Position numbers and translations under genes: made by a program. Below are positions 1 to 8,805 of a stretch of DNA of 28,789 bases, piece by piece. The notes beneath the pieces were generated by a model. That model did no database searches and was not told the origin of the DNA. It saw nothing but the letters and a program-made list of their open reading frames with translations. The DNA is from Amphimedon queenslandica. Its lineage: Eukaryota; Porifera; Demospongiae; Haplosclerida; Niphatidae. How positions within the stretch are numbered: position 1 is the stretch's first letter; each line of letters starts with the position of its first letter. Where the stretch lies: contig NW_003546321.1 of assembly GCF_000090795.2 (NCBI RefSeq), positions 14,639-43,427 of the forward strand. Direction: 5' to 3'.

Positions 1-272
1 CCTCCATGACTGCTGAGAGTTTGCCAGATGACCAATCCGAATCCGATTTCCAATGAGATCATCCTGTTTGAGGAGCTCCTTTGATGATAGAGTAGCTCAA
101 TCAACATCTCACAGAACTCCAGTAACTGAGTGCACATTATAGCAATAAGAAGGCACTTTAAGGAACCGAGTATAAAGAGGAGCTTTAATCCATTTGAATG
201 GTGGAAAGCCAATGCAATTTTTTTTCTGAGGATGAGTAAGATAGCTGCAAAAAATATATGTATCCCTGGAGT
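1..272 (-). other. Hydrophobic open reading frame running off the left edge, unassigned
   Basis: On the minus strand an uninterrupted frame of about 90 codons runs from just after an in-frame TGA (plus 273-275) to the window edge. It has no useful start codon and would have to be an internal exon or a decayed fragment. It is rich in Leu, Ile, Phe and Ala, with two stretches hydrophobic enough to be membrane segments (for example AAILLILRKK near plus 240 and LLIAIMCTQLL near plus 130). An overlapping minus frame at 109-381 is also open and partly hydrophobic, which could mean a frameshift joining the two in an A-run near plus 219-226. I recognise no family. It may be chance in AT-rich DNA. Confidence 0.2.
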
Positions 273-598
273 TCAGTTCCATCACAAAGGCTCTTTTGTA
301 AAGCAGGGCAGCTAGTGTCAGGGAGAAGGAACCGCATAAAGCCCAAAAACATTGACATGATTTCCTGAACCACAACATCACACTATTTTTGATCTAGCTC
401 AGTGATTTTAAAAGAACATATTAGATCTAGACATTATCATTACCATATAGAATTTACATTTATACCTTGTCTTCTGTTTGTCATAAAGTTACAGAAAATT
501 TTTGCCTCAAACTGACCACAAGTACTCATAATCGTACTCGATACTTTCGATACTGGCATGAGAAGTACTCAGAATCGAACTGAATTCAAAATTGTTGG
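273..598. other. Stretch with no recognised gene
   Basis: AT-rich sequence with no convincing coding frame of its own. Around 528-580 there are short reiterations of ATACTCGATACTTTCGATACT type, which resemble repeat-derived or element subterminal DNA, but I cannot define boundaries. Confidence 0.4.
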
Positions 599-606
599 TA
601 TGGAAC
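599..606. repeat. 8-bp target site duplication, left copy of the hAT element
   Basis: TATGGAAC immediately precedes the left inverted repeat and recurs exactly at 2940-2947 after the right one. An 8-bp duplication is the hallmark of hAT superfamily insertion. Confidence 0.92.
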
Positions 607-622
607 TAAAGCTGGGCGATAT
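607..622 (+). repeat. Left terminal inverted repeat of the hAT element
   Basis: TAAAGCTGGGCGATAT pairs with the reverse complement of 2924-2939 with two mismatches. The GGGCGAT core is common in animal hAT termini (family knowledge). Confidence 0.9.
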
Positions 623-730
623 ATTGATTTTATTGTCAATCACGATTATTATTCTTCATCGTGGACTTGCAAAACCATATCCGATTATTGTCAATATCTG
701 ATAATCACGACAATTAAATTTTTGACTGCC

Positions 731-1402
731 ATGTGTGCTATCAGCCTATCACGTGCTCATATTATTGAAATGGTCGTGGCATCATGTAGCCCAGGCACTC
801 CAGGGCCAGGCTCTTCATCCGCATCCCAGTCGTCCACGTCCAGTTCTTTGATGGAATCCAGGATAGTAAAGAAGCCTAACACTACCTCACCAATATGGAA
901 GTACTTCGGAGTGGAAGCCGATGATTCTGGAAAGCCGATCAACACAGACCAGGTTATCTGTCGTGTTTGTGATACAGTTGTTCGCACTAATGGCGGGAGT
1001 ACAACGAACTTGTTTAGTCATTTAAAGAAGCACCACCAATTGAAATACAGCAAAACTTACGGATGTGCAAGTAAACTGTCAAACAAGTCACCGTCTTTAG
1101 CGCAGCCTACTATCCAAGAAGCACTTACCAAGTCTGTTAAGTATCAAAAACACTCCAGAAAGTGGAAAGAGCTAACGGATAGTATCACATATTGTGTCCG
1201 TAAAGACATGTTGCCTATCTATACCGTTGAGAAGAATGGTTTCAGAGATATGTTGAAATCCTTTGACCCAAGGTACGAGTTACCTTCACGAAAATACTTT
1301 TCCCAAGTAGCAATTCCAGCATTGTATGTTGCCACCACTGACAAAGTTAAACAAGAACTTGCTGAAGTTGCCAACTTGTCAGCAATGTCTGAAATGGTCT
1401 AG
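731..1402 (+). pseudogene. hAT transposase, N-terminal part: BED zinc finger and start of the hAT domain
   Basis: The frame has ATGs at 731 and 770; the second fits a compact N-terminus better. A BED finger lies at about 893-1040: an aromatic WKYF segment, a C-x2-C pair at codons 959 and 968, then T-N-L-F and histidines at 1019 and 1031. In this family the finger binds the element ends. A serine-rich linker precedes it. Downstream, at about 1110-1400, comes the hAT region with PIYTVEKNGFRDML and SRKYFSQVAIP. Near 1389-1394 the frame reads S-E-M where related hAT proteins usually have T-D before a Trp, so the first catalytic Asp may be replaced by Glu. A one-base frameshift here ends the frame at 1400-1402 and shifts the rest. 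Confidence 0.85.
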
Positions 1403-1574
1403 TCAAATGGGAGAGCTATATCTATCATACACTGTGCATTTCATAGATCAGCAATGGAAGTTACAAAGTCTGTGTCTCCAAATATCATATTTGCCACAAG
1501 ACCACACAGCTGATAATACAGCAGAAGCTTTTCTTTCAACACTACACAATTGGGAACTCAAACCTGATCAACAG
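1395..1574 (+). pseudogene. hAT transposase, second segment, up to an intron
   Basis: After the frameshift near 1393 the protein continues in frame 3 with WSSQMGELYLSYTVHFID, which matches hAT/ZBED transposases in style and place. It runs through LQSLCLQ and ends NWELKPDQQ at an exon boundary, CAG|GTAAAG (1572-1580). Read without splicing, the frame stops soon after, at 1614-1616. Confidence 0.8.
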
Positions 1575-1648
1575 GTAAAGTATTTCTATAACTATGATAC
1601 ATGTTACGATGCATAATAAATAATAAGTACTTTTTATACTTATTATAG
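1575..1648 (+). other. Probable 74-nt spliceosomal intron in the hAT transposase
   Basis: It begins GTAAAG and ends TATTATAG. Removing it joins Q-Q to V-C-M-T-T-D-N-G-S-N-I in phase 0, which restores the conserved hAT motif around T-D-N-x-S-N. The interior is AT-rich, as expected of short animal introns. Confidence 0.75.
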
Positions 1649-2450
1649 GTCTGTATGACTACTGATAATGGATCAAATATCAAATGTGCCACAACAGAGC
1701 GTCTTAAATGGTAGAGAATTCCATGTTTCGGTCACGTTCTTCAACTCGGGATAGTGAATTCCTTTAAGGATGATGCCAGGACTGCTAGAGCTTTAGGAGT
1801 GTGTAGAAAAGTTACACCTCTCTTTTCACAAAGCTGGAAAAAGAAGAGAGAATTAAGATTAGCTCAGCAATTATTATCCTTACCTGAACACTCTTTAGTT
1901 GGTGACTGTAGCACTCGCTGGGGATCAACCTTTTTCATGATTGAACAAGTGCTAGAACAAAAGGAAGCTCTTCGATGTGTACTGTTGCAAGATCCGAAGA
2001 TGAAGCACTTGTGCTTCACCTGGCAAGACATTGATGTTCTTGAGTCACTAGCTGCTTTTATGAGTCCCTTGTTTGACTTTACTGATTCTCTTTGTGGTGA
2101 ACAACTAGTAACAGTATCTACAATTAAGCCTGTCTTATGTATATTGAAGAATGATATTTTATCAGAGTGTAATGATGACACCGAACACACGTCTACCTGC
2201 AAAGCTCGAGTATTGGAGTATGTAACAACAAAGTATGACCAACCTGACATTAGTTAACTGCTAAATATTGCTACTTACCTGGATCCCCGATTTATAACTA
2301 CATACATTGATGATGAAAGCACCTTGGATCAACAAATTGTTGAGGAAGTACTTTTGATGGAAAGTGGCTTACATGGTAATTCCAGTATTGTTAGTGTTAG
2401 TAATGGTAATGATGAGACTGGTGACTCCTCTCCATCAAAAAAAGGAAAAA
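1649..2450 (+). pseudogene. hAT transposase, central segment
   Basis: Frame 2 from the exon start. Visible in order: TTDNGSNI (second catalytic region), a TAG at 1712-1714 inside the normally conserved W-x-R-I-x-C-F motif, then IPCFGHVLQLGIV, DCSTRWGSTFFMIEQ (the conserved C-x-T-R-W-x-S-x-x-x-M block) and the all-helical region with LDPRF near 2280. A TAA at 2255-2257 interrupts just before NIATYLDPRF. The frame continues with TYIDDESTLDQQIVEEVLL and loses register at an A-rich run near 2440-2455. Order and spacing match hAT/ZBED transposases. Confidence 0.87.
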
Positions 2451-2454
2451 GCTT

Positions 2455-2793
2455 GGTACCTGGTTGAAAAGGGCACAAGATAAACTATCCCAGTCAAGTG
2501 ATTCAACAGTAGAAAATGATGAGTCTTCAGTGGCTACTATAATCTCGAAGGAATCTGAGTCATACAAGAAAGTTTTGAGACCAGATGCAGATTCAAACCC
2601 ACTCGATTGGTGGCAACATCATTCATTATCTTATCCTGTTACATCACAGCTTGCTGAAAAATATCTAAGCATATGTGCTTCCAGTGCATCATCAGAAAGG
2701 GTTTTCAGCACGTCAGGACACATAGTGTCAAAGGAGTGAGGATCACTTAAGCCTGATAAGGTCAACATGTTGGTTTTTTTTCCAAGAACTTAG
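2455..2793 (+). pseudogene. hAT transposase, C-terminal dimerisation domain
   Basis: Frame 1 after the second frameshift begins GTWLKRAQDK. It contains a serine/glutamate-rich linker and then NPLDWWQHHSLSYP, LAEKYLSICASSASSERVFS and TSGHIVSKE. This is the hAT C-terminal dimerisation signature, W-W followed by S-x-x-S-E-R-x-F-S. A TGA at 2737-2739 truncates it and the remaining LKPDKVNMLVFF ends at TAG 2791-2793. The domain is otherwise of normal length. Confidence 0.9.
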
Positions 2794-2923
2794 ACTAAAC
2801 TAGACTTCTTTACCCATACATTATTAATAACTTGTTATCATTATGAAAACTGAACTGTGTAATAGAGATATTTATTCATATCGGGATAATTTTTGAAATA
2901 TCGAATCGGATACAAAAATTCCA

Positions 2924-2939
2924 ACATCGCCCAGTTTTA
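2924..2939 (-). repeat. Right terminal inverted repeat of the hAT element
   Basis: Reverse complement TAAAACTGGGCGATGT matches 607-622 at 14 of 16 positions. Confidence 0.9.
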
Positions 2940-2947
2940 TATGGAAC
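2940..2947. repeat. 8-bp target site duplication, right copy
   Basis: TATGGAAC, identical to 599-606. Confidence 0.92.
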
Positions 2948-3053
2948 ACCACTAATTTATAATAAATGGGCGTTGTTATAATAAATGGGTGCGGCTGCGC
3001 TTGCTCAGTGCATTTTTAATACATGGAAGTTTGAATTTACTTGAGGTTCTATA
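2948..3053. other. Short non-coding spacer with a repeated ATAATAAATGGG motif
   Basis: ATAATAAATGGG occurs twice about 20 bp apart (near 2960 and 2980), followed by a GC-rich patch GGTGCGGCTGCGC. It may be old flanking repeat DNA or belong to the 5' part of the Helitron. I cannot decide which. Confidence 0.35.
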
Positions 3054-3217
3054 TCTAGACGTTCCGTTACTTTAGAAGTTCTGATTCTGTATCAGTACAA
3101 CAGGATCAATTTCTGCATCTATTGACTGTGCTCTGGACTCTGGTTTCTAGAGCTGTCAACTCTACACTAGCTCGACTGACAGAAGCAAAGCGGGAAACTA
3201 CTATACTCACAGGTTTC

Positions 3218-3271
3218 TAATAGTAGTAGTAGTAGTAGTAAGATAGTATATTTACTATAGTAGTAGTAGTG
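3218..3271. repeat. (TAG)n microsatellite, interrupted
   Basis: Two tracts of TAG/AGT triplets (3218-3240 and 3256-3271) separated by AT-rich sequence, just upstream of the first Helitron frame at 3302. Confidence 0.85.
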
Positions 3272-3301
3272 TAGTATATTTAGTATCATTATTAAGTTAA
3301 A

Positions 3302-3574
3302 ATGCCTAACGCAAGAAGAAAATCAACAAAGAAATTAAGAAAGCTAAATAAAGAATATTATGGCAATAGAAAGAGTAAATGCTTTGCGACTGATCATGAG
3401 GAACTTTCAGGTCATGCCACAGAGCTTATAGTGCTCTCTGATGCTCGGGAATGCAATAATGGCTCTGTGTATGATCACAGCATAGCCTTATGTAATGTCA
3501 CACAGTTTAAACTTGCTCTTGATTGTGAGGATAAAAAATTAAGTAGAAAAAAATCAACTTTCAGAGCCTATTGA
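3302..3574 (+). pseudogene. Helitron N-terminal coding fragment, start of the repeat protein
   Basis: ATG at 3302 opens a 90-codon frame with a strongly basic start (RRKSTKKLRKLNKEYYGNRK), a plausible nuclear targeting or nucleic-acid-binding tail. It then runs into the first 60-residue repeat (S-V-Y-D-H-S-I-A-L-C). The frame closes at TGA 3572-3574 just after a run of seven A in a stretch where other copies have six, so slippage in the A-run explains the break. Related basic N-termini precede Helitron polyproteins in other animals; that is family knowledge and I have not verified it here. Confidence 0.55.
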
Positions 3575-4100
3575 TTTTCTTAATGCTCCTGAATGTAATA
3601 ATGGCTCTGTAAATCTTTCTGATGCTTCGGAACACAATGATGGCTCTGTATATGATCATAGTGTAGCCTTATGTGATGTCGAACAATTTACACTTGCTTG
3701 TAGTTCTGAGGACAAAAAATTTGTAGAAAAAATCAACTTTCAGAGCCTATTGATCTTCTTCATGCCACTGAATTTAATGATGGCTCAGTGGATCTTCCTG
3801 ATGCCCCAAAACACAATGATAGCTCTGTATATGATCATAGTGTAGCCTTTTGTGATGTCGCACAATTTACAATTGCTTGTAATTCTGAGGACGAAATACT
3901 GAGTAGAAAAAAATCAACTTTCAAAGCCTATAGATCTTCTTAATGCCCCTGGATGTAATGATGGTTCTGTGGATCTTCCTGATGCCCCGGGACACAATGA
4001 TAGCTCTGTATATGATCATAGTGTAGCCTTATGTTATGTCACACATTTTACACTTGCTTGTAGTTCTGACGATGAAACAACCATCAAAAATTGGCAGTTA
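3440..4100 (+). repeat. Four tandem coding repeats of about 180 bp (60 residues)
   Basis: Copies begin at 3440, 3621, 3800 and 3981 (spacing 181, 179 and 181 bp). Each contains a GATGC start, a GGCTCTGTATATGATCATAG-like core and CACTTGCTTGTAGTTCTGA-like downstream sequence. The period near 180 implies a 60-residue protein repeat with a core S-V-Y-D-H-S-V-A-L-C. The departures from a multiple of three, and a variable A-run (six or seven A) near the end of each copy, explain why frames shift from copy to copy. 3969-4169 is the last open piece. Confidence 0.88.
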
Positions 4101-4197
4101 AGGGAAAAGCATGAGAGGTCTACGGTAAGTTATTATAAAAATCATGAGAATAACCTTGAAAAAGCATAGAGAAGTGAGATAAAACAATTTTAAAAAA

Positions 4198-4422
4198 CAT
4201 GCTGCTAATTGTAAAGAGAAATTAGAAACATTTAAAGATAATCATGCTGCTAATCATAAAGAGAGGTTAGAAAGCTTTAAAGATAATTATGCTGCTAATT
4301 GTAAAAAGAAATTAGAAAGCTTTAATGATAATTGTGCTGCTAATTATAAAAAGAGATTAGAAAGTTTTAAGGATTATTATGCTATTAATCATGAGCAGGA
4401 ATTAGAAAGATTAAAGGATTAT
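4198..4422 (+). repeat. Five perfect-length 45-bp coding tandem repeats (15 residues)
   Basis: Units at 4198, 4243, 4288, 4333 and 4378, each exactly 45 bp, with a partial sixth after 4422. They encode variants of H/Y-A-A-N-x-K-x-x-L-E-x-F-K-D-N. The charge pattern and spaced Leu/Phe suggest an alpha-helical, coiled-coil-like rod. The period is a multiple of three and the frame is open through all copies. Confidence 0.93.
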
Positions 4423-4725
4423 TATAATCATGAAATAAAAGGTAATGCTAGAGAGGATTATGCTGCTGTTGCAGATACAAAAAGTACCAAACTGAGGCAA
4501 TAATATAGAATACGCATAAAAACGTCACGTAAGAAAACTGTAGCTCCTACAAATCGAGCAAAGTTTATAGAAGAAATGAAGAAAAGGAGACTAAGAAACA
4601 GTGTCTACTATTTAAAAAATGCCGCAAAATTAAAGCAAAATAGAAAAGCTAGGTATGCACTAAAGCTAACCGAACCTAAACTAGAAATTAAGCAAAAATA
4701 TATTTCATTAATTAGAGGAAACTAG
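4198..4725 (+). pseudogene. Helitron coding fragment: helical repeats and basic region
   Basis: Frame 1 is open through the 45-bp repeats to a TAA at 4501-4503, then on to TAG 4723-4725. After the repeats comes a very basic segment, with KFIEEMKKRRLRNSVYYLKN near 4560-4620 and further Lys/Arg-rich helices to about 4710. The whole looks like a long charged helical N-terminal arm of the Helitron polyprotein, perhaps for DNA binding. It sits 0.9 kb downstream of the first frame and about 0.6 kb before the next recognisable piece. I assign it to the Helitron from position and composition, since it has no catalytic motif. Confidence 0.6.
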
Positions 4726-5084
4726 CTAAAAATTTTGGGGCTCAAAAGCAATTGAAAATTACTTTCAGTGTTGCTAAATTGCTAGAAATTGCTGTGACCC
4801 AGTCTGGAATTAATTTAATTGCATTGAGGAGACTGGCTAATGTCATGTGAAATATACATAATCACTTTGCTGGTCTTTTGCTTGGAGTAATGAAAAGAGT
4901 GAATAAAAACATACATTGACAATGGTGATTTTGGTGAGCAGTACCACGTGGCCAGTGGTGATCCATACCTTTTTTAGGCATGTTATAGAAATGCCCAATC
5001 AAATGATGATGTTAATAATTATAATTTTATTGTTTTAAGTAATGGTTTCATAATTTAAATTATTTGAATGATATAATATTTTAA

Positions 5085-5369
5085 AGCAATGAAAACGTAA
5101 ATCATAATGATGCAAATAATGATATAATTTTAAATGAAGAAAATGGCAAGATAAAAGACAGCGATGATGTAAATTTAAATATTGATAAAGATATTCTGGA
5201 AGATTGTATGGTATATGTAAACAGTGGTAAAGTGCTAATACGAGCACAGAAAAGATAGCATGTACAGAAACTTGCAAACCATTGTCAGATTTTTAAATTG
5301 AGAAAAAATTTGAAAGAAGCTTTTGGGCGAGCAGTTCATAGATTTAGGGGAATTTTGAAAAATGGATAG
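5085..5369 (+). pseudogene. Helitron coding fragment, Asn/Asp-rich then basic
   Basis: A frame-3 stretch with a single internal TAG (5256-5258). The first half is rich in Asn and Asp; the second half (KLANHCQIFKLRKNLKEAFG near 5270-5330) is basic and amphipathic. It lies in the expected place between the helical arm and the conserved Helitron N-terminal region. The opposite-strand open frame over the same bases is low complexity and not convincing. Confidence 0.4.
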
Positions 5370-5658
5370 CAGCTGCCCCAATGAGCATGATCCAATAAAA
5401 AATGGTCATCCATTAGCTTGTTTTGAGGATAACAATGAGTGCAAAAGTAAACTAAGGATACTTAGAGCTGCTTCTCCTCACTATCCATTACCATGCACTT
5501 TTCTACGTAATATTAATCAAGCAATTAATTACGATGATGCTGTTAGTCTAATAGATCCAGCATTGAGTGAAGGAGATGTAGATGCTTTGATTAAAATTGC
5601 AATCGAGTCTGATCCAAGAAATGAAAAGAGCGATGTTGCTCAAATATTCTCATCTTGA
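5362..5658 (+). pseudogene. Helitron polyprotein fragment upstream of the Cys-rich segment
   Basis: A 98-codon frame starting at ATG 5362. Recognisable by style is the block LRAASPHYPLPCTFLRNI followed by acidic L-S-E-G-D-V-D-A-L-I-K-I. In Helitron proteins of sponges and cnidarians a similar block precedes a zinc-ribbon-like region (family knowledge, from memory). TGA ends it at 5656-5658, after which the same register shows acidic DESDSD residues before being lost. Confidence 0.6.
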
Positions 5659-5719
5659 TATGACGAGAGTGATAGTGACATAAATTTAAGGAATCCAGAC
5701 ATGGAAACAAAGCTGCTGA

Positions 5720-5989
5720 AAAAATGTTAACCTAATAGATGAATTTCAAAAAGAAATCAATCAAAATGAGCATGTTTGTTGTAGTTGCAGGAGACTGATA
5801 AGACGTAGTAGTAATCTGACCAAAGTCTTCGATAAGGACAAAGAGAATGAGGCTTGGAGAGAACTAAAAGCCTTTTTCACTGAAAGTGATCCAGATTTTG
5901 ATAGCAACCAGCTGTTACTGTGCAGGCATTGTAAGCCAATAATACGCAACAAGAATTCAATTAGCAAAATGCTTTCAAACAGTTGTTAG
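5720..5989 (+). pseudogene. Helitron Cys-rich (zinc-ribbon-like) segment
   Basis: An 87-90 codon frame 2 stretch without an ATG start. It has a C-C-S-C pair near 5776-5787 and a C-R-H-C pair near 5920-5931, about 45 residues apart, which fits a four-cysteine zinc-binding module. Between them lies W-R-E-L-K-A-F-F. It directly precedes DUF6570, as in other animal Helitrons. It ends at TAG 5987-5989. Confidence 0.6.
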
Positions 5990-6050
5990 ATTGGGAACTT
6001 ACACTACTAAAGTCTGAATATATAACTGTTTAAAAGCATGCAAAGGAACA

Positions 6051-6419
6051 GTGTTTTATCTTCCTTTGTCATTAGAAAAAACAATGAAAACTCTCAGTGA
6101 AGGAAAAGATTTTCGACCAAAAAATTTGCCAGACCCCGAGTTGTATGTAATTTCAAAAGGTAAACCTACCAAAAATAACAAAATATGGCACACTTTGGTT
6201 CATGTAAAGTGTGTACAAGCTGCTTATGAAAAACTAAAGAAGATCAACTGGCTTTACAAATCTTTGGACGAAGTAGCAAACAAAGTTGTTGAAACAGCCA
6301 ACAGCACTACCAGTACTATGATAGAGGAAGCAACCGGTAAAGACATTCTTGGTTTCCAGTCATATGCAATTCAGAACATGAATTCCAATTTAAACAAGGG
6401 GAGCAACATCCAGCAGTAA
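6051..6419 (+). pseudogene. Helitron DUF6570 domain
   Basis: The frame-3 segment contains LPLSLEKTMKTL, then L-P-D-P-E-L-Y-V-I-S-K-G-K-P-T, then IWHTLVHVKCVQAAYEKLKKINWLYK. This is the characteristic DUF6570 layout found N-terminal to Helitron_like_N: a Pro-flanked strand, a variable loop, then a conserved helix ending in L-Y-K. Its biochemical role is unknown. TAA at 6417-6419 stops it, but the same frame continues into the next domain. Confidence 0.8.
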
Positions 6420-6815
6420 AAAATGCAGAATGTTAGGGAAGACCCACTTGATAACAGACAAATACACTTGAATGTCATGTGCTTTGCCACTCTTTTTCCA
6501 ACTGGAAAATTTGGGTAGTATCATCACAGAAACATTAAGCTAAATTTTGCTTAGTATATCAAATCTAGATTTTTGAGTGAAGACTCTTGATATCATTTGT
6601 GCCACTCGTACCTCTTCTATTATCTAAAGATCAAGCAAATCAAAGAGTTAAAGGGTGGCATATTTAAACTGCTCAATACAGTAAGAGGTCCTGTCACGAC
6701 TGCTGCACACTTTGTAGACCAAATCAAAACAAATGGAGAATTCCTGAAAGAGGCTCTGTACCATAATGAACACTGTTTGGGGTTCAAAACAGTAGTGGTA
6801 CCTGAGAAGGAGTGA
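6420..6815 (+). pseudogene. Helitron_like_N domain (N-terminal part of the Rep region)
   Basis: It continues in the frame of DUF6570. NPLDNR-type sequence leads into NVMCFATLFPTGKFG (the F-P-T-L-F-P-x-G family motif), broken by stops near 6519, 6552 and 6588. IKQIKELKGGIFKLLNTVRG and a VTTAAHFVDQIKTN-type helix follow. The domain is normally fused to the Rep nuclease. Here it ends at TGA 6813-6815, and the roughly 120 bp before the next Rep block are too decayed to read. Confidence 0.8.
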
Positions 6816-6937
6816 AGTGAAGCACATGATAGCAGAGTTTCAATCTCCCACTTTCTCACTTTTAGCTGTGCAGAATACTCCTCTGAAGATATAAGTGAAT
6901 ACTCGCACAAAGCACAGTCCCACCAACGTATAATACT

Positions 6938-7681
6938 GGCAAACTATGTACTGCAGATGCAGTATCTGTTTTGAGACAGTTTTCTCTGAAGTTTAATGAG
7001 ATGTTTAATAAAGTTTTAATAGAGGGACAGGTTTTGGGCCAGGTTACAAAGTATTATTATAAAAAAGAATACAAGGCTAGAGGAGCTCCTCACTATCATT
7101 GTTTAATCTGTGAGAGTAGAGCCTAAGATGTCACTAGATTTATATACAAAAGAATAACTTGCAACATACCAAATAAAGATACCTGTCCAGAGTTACATGA
7201 AGCAGTTATGAGTTTCCAGTTACACAAGTGCAGCAATTACTGCATGTTAAAAGATAAGAAAGTTTAGTAAGAACGTATTTGTTACAAAATGCAAATTGCA
7301 TTTCCGTGCCCTGTTTATGATAGCACTGTGCTAAACAATGTCGAGCAAAGCATGAAAACAGAGAAAAGGATATATCACCTTACACGTAGCGAGAAAGAAG
7401 CAAGAGTAAATGATCACAATTCTCTGCTGCTATTATTAAGGAAGCCTAATATTGATGTATCATTTACCAGTGAGTCTTAGCTAGCTCTGGCTGATTATAT
7501 TAGTGACTATGTGGCAAAGGCTGAAAGGGGTCACATGTAGAATCTATGGCAGGACATTTTAGATGATAAAGGCCAATACATTGAATTGTTCAGAGATGTC
7601 TTGATAGCCGATCCATTGAATTATATAAAACATGTGATATATTACTTGGTGAGCCTGGTTTTAGAAAATCAAGGGATGTAA
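6938..7681 (+). pseudogene. Helitron Rep nuclease: HUH motif and double tyrosine
   Basis: Frame 2. LCTADAVSVLRQFSLKFNEM leads to YYYKKEYKARGAPHYHCLI. The HUH motif (His-Tyr-His, 7091-7099), which holds the divalent metal, is intact. CNIP, LHKCSNYC and HLTRSEKEARVNDHN-type blocks follow, then LALADYISDYVAKAER with the YxxxY pair (7496-7498 and 7508-7510) that nicks and rejoins DNA in rolling-circle transposition. Stops at 7124-7126, around 7266-7271, 7478-7480 and 7538-7540 inactivate it. All are in one frame, so decay here was mostly by substitution. Confidence 0.9.
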
Positions 7682-7765
7682 AATAAATTAATGTAGACAT
7701 GCCAAATAAGAGAACAAGAAATATAACGATGTAAGTTAAATGAAGTTAAAGAAAAAGCAGTAAAT

Positions 7766-8219
7766 GAGCCATCAACGGAAGACTTTTATTGGGAGGGCGT
7801 CGTGACTCACTTTTATCCAAACAGACCCCCAAAATATGAAGAATACTGTTTCTACAATTTTGTAGCCAAACTCACAACGGCAAAATAAAAATGACCCACA
7901 ATGCAAAAGAGAACAACAAAAGGTGAGCCTTCCTAATTTTAAGGATTTCGATGTTCATAAAGAAAATCAGAGACAGTTTCTATTATCCATAATCCCTTTT
8001 TTGCCATTTAGAAATGAAGATGAATTAGTTCATGATGGTGAAACTGTCCAAGAAGCATTTGATCGCCACAATGTTGACAACGAAATTTGTCTTGAGGCCA
8101 ATGAAAAATTCACAAAGTTGCTCAAATGCCGAAAGATTTTAAAAGACATACAAGATGCCAGAGCAGCTAACAGAGAAGATGACTGTATTGTGGAAGACAA
8201 TGATCCACAGTTGATGTGA
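7766..8219 (+). pseudogene. Helitron Rep-helicase linker region
   Basis: Two pieces. Frame 2, 7766-7888, reads VVTHFYPNRPPKYEEYCFYN, resembling the Helitron linker block Y-P-x-R-P followed by a short aromatic helix. Frame 3, 7923-8219, contains PFLPFRNEDELVHDGETVQE, the usual R-x-E-x-E-L block before the helicase. A frameshift between 7888 and 7923 separates them. No catalytic role is known. Confidence 0.65.
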
Positions 8220-8333
8220 CAGATCAAAGATGGAATGAGTGACGTGAGAGATATGGATACTAGGTCTCATCTGACTTTACAAGAGAGAGAATCGATGCTT
8301 AATACTGATCAAAAACATCTTTGATCGTGTAAA

Positions 8334-8805
8334 ACTCATCTTTTGAGGCAAATTGAATACGAAAAGAAATCAAAACAAAAGAAAGAGCGATCAGAATGTG
8401 TAAAGCATTTACGCATGTTCATCAGTGGCGTAGGTGGTACCAATAAATCTGTTATTATTGAGGCAACGAAAGCACAAGTAAAAAGCCGCTGGTCAACACT
8501 GACCAAACAGACATGTGCAGTTGCTGCTCCAACAGGTTTAGCAGCTTACAATGTGGGACGTGTAATGGCACAGACTGTTGCAGCTCCCAATAGAACATGA
8601 AGGACAGCTAGCATCATACTGGTCACTACCCAAGACAAGCCACAAAGTAATGAAAACTGAACTTCAGGATCTGAAAATGGTTATCATTGATGAAGTGTTT
8701 ATGATTTCTAGCCTCACTTTCACTTATATACACATGAGAATGAATGATTTATTGGAATCAGACGAATGGTTTGGACATTTTTCACTTCCCACCAGTTTGT
8801 GGTGA
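8334..8805 (+). pseudogene. Helitron PIF1-like helicase, N-terminal half (Walker A and B)
   Basis: Frame 3 to 8600, then frame 1 from about 8578. The Walker A segment reads FISGVGGTNKSVIIEA (about 8423-8470): the last Gly before Lys is replaced by Asn, where PIF1 proteins have G-G-T-G-K-S. AAPTGLAAYNVG (motif Ia) follows, then a frameshift near 8570. The second frame carries LPIEHEG, then VIIDEVFMISS (Walker B, DE intact). PIF1 helicase is thought to unwind the donor strand during rolling-circle transposition. Confidence 0.88.

Larger units (their letters stand above)
607..2939 (+). mobile_element. hAT DNA transposon of the BED-finger (ZBED) type, full length but inactivated
   Basis: A 2333-bp element. 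It starts TAAAGCTGGGCGATAT and its right end reads, on the other strand, TAAAACTGGGCGATGT, giving a 16-bp imperfect terminal inverted repeat. It is flanked by a perfect 8-bp duplication, TATGGAAC. Inside is one plus-strand transposase: BED zinc finger, hAT catalytic region and the C-terminal dimerisation segment, in the usual order. The coding region is interrupted by a frameshift near 1393, TAG at 1712-1714, TAA at 2255-2257, a frameshift near 2440-2455 and TGA at 2737-2739, so the copy cannot make a transposase. Both ends look intact, so it could in principle still be moved in trans. Confidence 0.93.

Noticed and set aside
3440-4422. Regular repeats considered as a CRISPR array
   Set aside because: Eukaryotic context, repeats are contiguous without unique spacers, and they are coding.
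5035-5277. Open minus-strand frame rich in Leu, His and Tyr
   Set aside because: Low-complexity shadow of the Asn/Asp-rich Helitron coding strand; no domain.
5761-5967. Open minus-strand frame
   Set aside because: Antisense to the Cys-rich Helitron segment, whose plus-strand C-x-x-C pairs and context are convincing.
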